In this document: positions 56,602 through 59,797 of the stretch, piece after piece | Layout: each line of letters begins with the position of its first letter | How positions within the stretch are numbered: the first letter of the stretch is position 1 | Assembly: GCA_938022935.1 (NCBI GenBank) | Contig: CALIHL010000153.1 | Coordinates: 1 to 59,797 of the forward strand | Reading direction: 5' to 3' | Length of the DNA: 59,797 bases | DNA from: an uncultured Saprospiraceae bacterium | Lineage (GTDB): Bacteria > Bacteroidota > Bacteroidia > Chitinophagales > Saprospiraceae | The notes under the pieces: generated by a model | What the model was told of the DNA's origin: nothing | Seen by the model: the letters and a program-made list of their open reading frames with translations, nothing else | Database searches by the model: none | Translations under genes and position numbers: made by a program

Positions 56602-57549
56602 ATGAAGAAGGGCCTAGTCATCAAGTCGACAGGTAAATTTTATGTCATCAAAGACATAGAAAGTGGCGCACAGTATAATGCAATTATACGTGGCAAATTC
56701 AAATTGCAGGGCTTTAAGCTTACAAATCCTGTTGGAGTGGGAGATCGAATAGCTTATACGTTGGGGGAGGAAGATGTCGCAAATATAGAAGAGATTGAAA
56801 ATCGAACGAACTATGTAGTCCGCCAGTCGCCTCGTAAAAAGCACTACTTACATCTGCTTGCGGCTAACATCGACCAAGCAGTTGTCATTGTCACAATTGT
56901 CAATCCAAAACTGAAACAAGGCTTTATCGATAGATTCTTATTGATGACAGAGCCGTATAATATCCCGGTTCATATCGTCTTTAACAAGAGCGACCTAAAT
57001 GATGATGGCCACAATAGGGTCTATGAATACCTAAAGGATATTTATGAAAAGATAGACTATGAGGTATTGTCGACATCTGTAGAAGAGAACAAAGGTTTGG
57101 AAGAACTAAAAGCACTGCTTAAGGATAAGACAACTTTGGTCTCTGGACAATCAGGTGTTGGCAAGTCATCAATCATCAATGCCATCTGTGCCGCTGCCAA
57201 TATTAAGACCAAGACGCTTTCTGATTATTCTGGAAAGGGTCAACATACGACTACCTTTGCAGAAATGTATAGTCTACAAGAAGGAGGAAGTATCATCGAC
57301 ACACCTGGTATCAAGACCTTGAGTTTTAATCACCTTGACGTGATGGACATTGCTCATAACTTTCGAGAGATCTTCGATACTTCATCTGGGTGCAAGTATG
57401 GAGATTGTACACATCGTAATGAACCTAAGTGTGCAGTGAAGACTGCTGTAGAAGAAGGAGAAATCAGTGAGCTGAGATATGGCAACTACTTGCAATTAAT
57501 AGACGAAGTAGAGAACCAAAATCACTGGGAGCGCATTAAAGATTATTAA
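56602..57549 (+). CDS. rsgA: Ribosome small subunit biogenesis GTPase
   Basis: 315 residues. The order is OB-fold, circularly permuted GTPase (G4 NKSDL before G1 GQSGVGKSS, then G3 DTPGIKT), then a zinc-binding C-terminus (Cys-x4-Cys-x-His-x5-Cys in CKYGDCTHRNEPKC). This permutation is unique to RsgA. It acts in late 30S maturation. Its stop overlaps the ribA start by one base (TAATG). Confidence 0.96.
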   Translation: MKKGLVIKSTGKFYVIKDIESGAQYNAIIRGKFKLQGFKLTNPVGVGDRIAYTLGEEDVANIEEIENRTNYVVRQSPRKKHYLHLLAANIDQAVVIVTIVNPKLKQGFIDRFLLMTEPYNIPVHIVFNKSDLNDDGHNRVYEYLKDIYEKIDYEVLSTSVEENKGLEELKALLKDKTTLVSGQSGVGKSSIINAICAAANIKTKTLSDYSGKGQHTTTFAEMYSLQEGGSIIDTPGIKTLSFNHLDVMDIAHNFREIFDTSSGCKYGDCTHRNEPKCAVKTAVEEGEISELRYGNYLQLIDEVENQNHWERIKDY

Positions 57550-58178
57550 TGACTACAGATTCTAAAAATATACAATCCGAAAAGCTAGCAAAGCAACAAG
57601 CTGAAGCACTGCTCCCTACAGAGTGGGGAGACTTTGTGATATCTGCTCATACCGATGATATGGGTGACTATACGCCACATATTGTGCTCAAGCACCCTGA
57701 GTTGGATGCATCAACACCATTACACGTTAGGATACACTCTGAGTGTATAACAGGAGATATCTTTCACTCTCAGAAGTGTGATTGTGGAGAACAGTTGCAT
57801 GAGTCTATGAAGATATTAGCTGCGCAAAAGGGTTTGCTGATATACTTAAGGCAAGAAGGTCGTGGGATCGGGATCATTAATAAATTGAAAGCATATAAAC
57901 ACCAAGAGAAAGGTCTTGATACTATACAAGCTAATGAGGCCCTAGGCTTGGCATCGGACTATAGAGAGTATGATGTGGCAGCAGCGATATTAAAATCTCT
58001 ACAAGTAGAAAAAGTTAAGTTGATCACCAACAACCCTGACAAAGTCTCAGGGCTCAACTCCTTCGGCATAGAAGTCGTAGAGCGCATACCACTGATCATT
58101 GAGCCAACTAAGAACAGCGCTGGCTATCTCCGCACGAAACAAGAAGAGATGGGCCATCTTTTATCAAGTGACGACTAA
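57549..58178 (+). CDS. ribA: GTP cyclohydrolase II
   Basis: 209 residues, a monofunctional enzyme without the RibB half. The zinc ligands are the three Cys of SECITGDIFHSQKCDCG. The active-site motif is LRQEGRGIGI, followed by LDTIQANEALGLASDYREYD, and the GTP-binding C-terminus carries NNPDKVSGL. It opens the riboflavin pathway from GTP. Many bacteria fuse RibA to RibB, so the split form is notable but not rare in this phylum. It is translationally coupled to rsgA. Confidence 0.95.
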   Translation: MTTDSKNIQSEKLAKQQAEALLPTEWGDFVISAHTDDMGDYTPHIVLKHPELDASTPLHVRIHSECITGDIFHSQKCDCGEQLHESMKILAAQKGLLIYLRQEGRGIGIINKLKAYKHQEKGLDTIQANEALGLASDYREYDVAAAILKSLQVEKVKLITNNPDKVSGLNSFGIEVVERIPLIIEPTKNSAGYLRTKQEEMGHLLSSDD

Positions 58179-58190
58179 TATTATAAAATC

Positions 58191-58355
58191 ATGTCTTACT
58201 CAAGCCGAAGACGGTATAACAACCGAAGAGAGAGATCAAAAAAGATCACAAAGAATATCAAGCGTACTGTTGTTATCTTTCTAATCGCTTTGGTCGTGTA
58301 TTTTATAAAATACAGAGTGTCAATTATGGACTATCTCGGTACGTACTTTTACTAA
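58191..58355 (+). CDS. Small Arg-rich single-span membrane protein
   Basis: 54 residues. A very basic N-terminus (RRRYNNRRERSKK) is followed by one hydrophobic helix (VVIFLIALVVYFI, about 27-39) and a short tail rich in Tyr. It starts 13 bases after ribA on the same strand, and the frame is open and intact. Function unknown; the topology predicts the basic end inside. It ends 7 bases before the convergent acylase gene. Confidence 0.55.
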   Translation: MSYSSRRRYNNRRERSKKITKNIKRTVVIFLIALVVYFIKYRVSIMDYLGTYFY

Positions 58356-58362
58356 GTATAAT

Positions 58363-59797
58363 TTAGAAAGTACCGTTCGTTAGTACTTCCCGTTTCGCAA
58401 CATTTTTTAAAACGTCTTCTTTGTAAAAGAGACAATCTCTCATTTCTTTTTTAGAAAAGAGTTCGAGTTGATCTCCATAATTAGGTGAGCTTTTTTGTGT
58501 ACTGTTACCATAGCTCATTAACACCTTCGCTTTGATGCGATCTCCAAACTCAATCACACTTTGCCAAGTGTCTCCTCCTGAGATGTAGTATTTCCCATCA
58601 TCTTCTAGCCCTCCAGACCAGGCTACTCTAAAGATGCCGACAGAACCATCTGCGCCATTGCCCGGTAAATCTTTTGGCCCATACTTGATCCTATACTGTT
58701 GACCCCAAGGGATATCCAGTGGCACTCCTGCACTTCTGAACTTATCTACGACACCATCTAAGGCTTTTACGGCCATCTGAGGATTAGAAAGACCGTCTGG
58801 ACTATTCCATGCATTATCCAATGTCCAAGGTTCTTTATAGATATTGGTATTCCATGGTCCAAGTGTATGGGCCCAGGCATAGAATATCGCCATGCCTTTA
58901 CTATCACTGTTGGCTTCTCTATCCCAAGCGTTGAGCACTTTCAAAGCATCACGACTCTTGTCGGTACCATGTGCGTTAACTGCCTCATTGAGATCGTCAA
59001 GGAGCCGATCTGCCATCTCTATTCTAGTAGAGGTTTTATAATCTAAGAGTTCTTCAAAAGAGATGGATTTGTCTTCTTCCATCATACGAGTTGCTCGCTG
59101 AGGTCTGAAGCCCATCTCAATCGGGGCCATGTATGGAGGGTAGTCACTTGGCTTTAGAGCATTTGGAAAAGTAGAAGTCCATGGTGGATCGTTTGCATTT
59201 TGAAGATAACCTGACGCAGGGTTTTCAGTTTTGGGTAACTCTGCATAGGTGTGCACATCAGTCCAAATATTTTCGGATTTTGATCCATCTATTGTCCCTT
59301 GCCAGAAATCCCAATCCCCAGTCTTACGCTTTGGCACTTGACCATTGAACATATAAAAGATGTTTCCTTCTACATCTGCATACATGATATTGAAAAAACC
59401 AATTTGTACTTCTTTGAGAGCAGACTTAAACTCGTTTAGGTTTTTTGCATTGCCCATTTTCCACCATTGGACCATACCATATGGTCGATCAAATCCAGGC
59501 ATTTTAATGGTTAAGGCCTTATCCCCTGATTGCTTTAGAATGGGTCCGTGATCTGGTGAGACCACGCGCTTCATATCCTTAACTATAATCCGTCCATCTG
59601 CATTTTTAATTTTGATAGACATCTTACTGATCGTAAGGGGACGAACTTCTCCATCTACTATGTAACCATTGTCTTTAAGTGTTATCTCATATAGATCTGA
59701 GTTGTCTATGGTGTTGTTAGTATGACTCCAACCAAGGTGTTCATTAAAAGCGATGCCCAATGTTGGCAAGCCAACAAGTGTAGCTCCGTAGGTATGA
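58363..59797 (-). CDS. Penicillin acylase family (S45) protein, 5' partial
   Basis: About 478 residues of the beta-chain side, in frame to the right edge; the apparent TTG start at 59769 is not real, since codons run on (HTYGATLVGLP...). Landmarks are LGIAFNEHLGWSHTNNTIDNSDLYE, the substrate-pocket region NIMYADVEGNIFYMFNGQVP and the C-terminal GGDTWQSVIEFGDRIKAKVLMSYGNS. The N-terminal nucleophile, signal peptide and alpha chain lie beyond the window. The family hydrolyses amides such as acyl-homoserine lactones, beta-lactam side chains or lipopeptides; which applies is unclear. Confidence 0.88.
   Translation of the reverse strand, partial: HTYGATLVGLPTLGIAFNEHLGWSHTNNTIDNSDLYEITLKDNGYIVDGEVRPLTISKMSIKIKNADGRIIVKDMKRVVSPDHGPILKQSGDKALTIKMPGFDRPYGMVQWWKMGNAKNLNEFKSALKEVQIGFFNIMYADVEGNIFYMFNGQVPKRKTGDWDFWQGTIDGSKSENIWTDVHTYAELPKTENPASGYLQNANDPPWTSTFPNALKPSDYPPYMAPIEMGFRPQRATRMMEEDKSISFEELLDYKTSTRIEMADRLLDDLNEAVNAHGTDKSRDALKVLNAWDREANSDSKGMAIFYAWAHTLGPWNTNIYKEPWTLDNAWNSPDGLSNPQMAVKALDGVVDKFRSAGVPLDIPWGQQYRIKYGPKDLPGNGADGSVGIFRVAWSGGLEDDGKYYISGGDTWQSVIEFGDRIKAKVLMSYGNSTQKSSPNYGDQLELFSKKEMRDCLFYKEDVLKNVAKREVLTNGTF

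Noticed and set aside
58099-58284. 61-residue frame overlapping the ribA end
   Set aside because: Mostly inside ribA in another frame; the neighbouring frame at 58191-58355 has a far better protein-like layout.
1-59797. Search for CRISPR arrays, transposases, phage genes or toxin-antitoxin pairs
   Set aside because: No regularly spaced repeats, no DDE/Tyr/Ser recombinase motifs and no structural phage proteins were seen.

Overview
The window reads as chromosomal DNA of a Bacteroidota bacterium, most likely of the Saprospiria/Lewinella type. This is inferred from several things: secreted proteins with type IX secretion C-terminal domains of both kinds (A and B), Bacteroidota-restricted families (DUF4294-like, DUF6427-like, bacterial GGGP synthase), three promoters with the TTTG-N19/20-TAnnTTTG geometry of the Bacteroidota sigma factor, many lipoproteins, and few Shine-Dalgarno sequences. 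There is no rRNA, CRISPR array, insertion sequence or prophage. Both window ends cut through a gene: a sulfatase on the left and a penicillin-acylase family protein on the right.

Layout. 1-5.2 kb: partial sulfatase, a gene-free stretch with three perfect copies of the 16-bp palindrome TGTTCCACGTGGAACA (best read as a parS centromere cluster), an M1 peptidase, an alpha/beta hydrolase and heme A synthase. 5.2-11 kb: a 458-bp AT-rich divergent intergenic region, then a tight operon (dtd, MazG-like, OppC-like permease, GAF-PP2C phosphatase) facing a two-gene ABC exporter. 11-20.4 kb: two unknown small proteins, xylulokinase, YraN, a PGI/PMI-type isomerase, a TPR protein, acyl-CoA dehydrogenase, a frameshifted NHL-type lipoprotein and an exported superoxide dismutase. 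20.4-30.1 kb: ComM/YifB, RecX, a small lipoprotein, an M24 peptidase, a rhodanese/mevalonate-diphosphate decarboxylase/DUF4294 operon, then PAP2-like, DapD and sulfotransferase genes, and CvpA. 30.2-42.7 kb: ParE, a secreted unknown, a DsbD with a duplicated sensor domain, a DUF6427-like membrane protein, PdxA, RsmA, YqeY, an M1 lipoprotein with a helical-repeat tail, and a tRNA with a CAU anticodon. 42.9-55.4 kb, all on the minus strand: a zinc metallopeptidase, two large type IX secretion cargo proteins, a small membrane protein, two tandem class A penicillin-binding proteins and an AraC regulator. 55.4-59.8 kb: a gene-free stretch with a multi-hairpin RNA candidate ending in a strong terminator, then GGGP synthase, RsgA, RibA, a 54-residue basic membrane protein, and the partial acylase.

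Most genes are housekeeping: isoprenoid and ether-lipid precursors (MvaD, GGGPS), lysine/peptidoglycan (DapD, two PBPs), cofactors (PdxA, RibA, heme A), translation quality control (Dtd, RsmA, RsgA, YqeY) and DNA topology and repair (ParE, RecX, ComM). I see no obvious defence or biosynthetic island. The two least explained and most interesting signals are non-coding: the parS-like cluster at 615-737 and the structured RNA candidate at 55632-55811.
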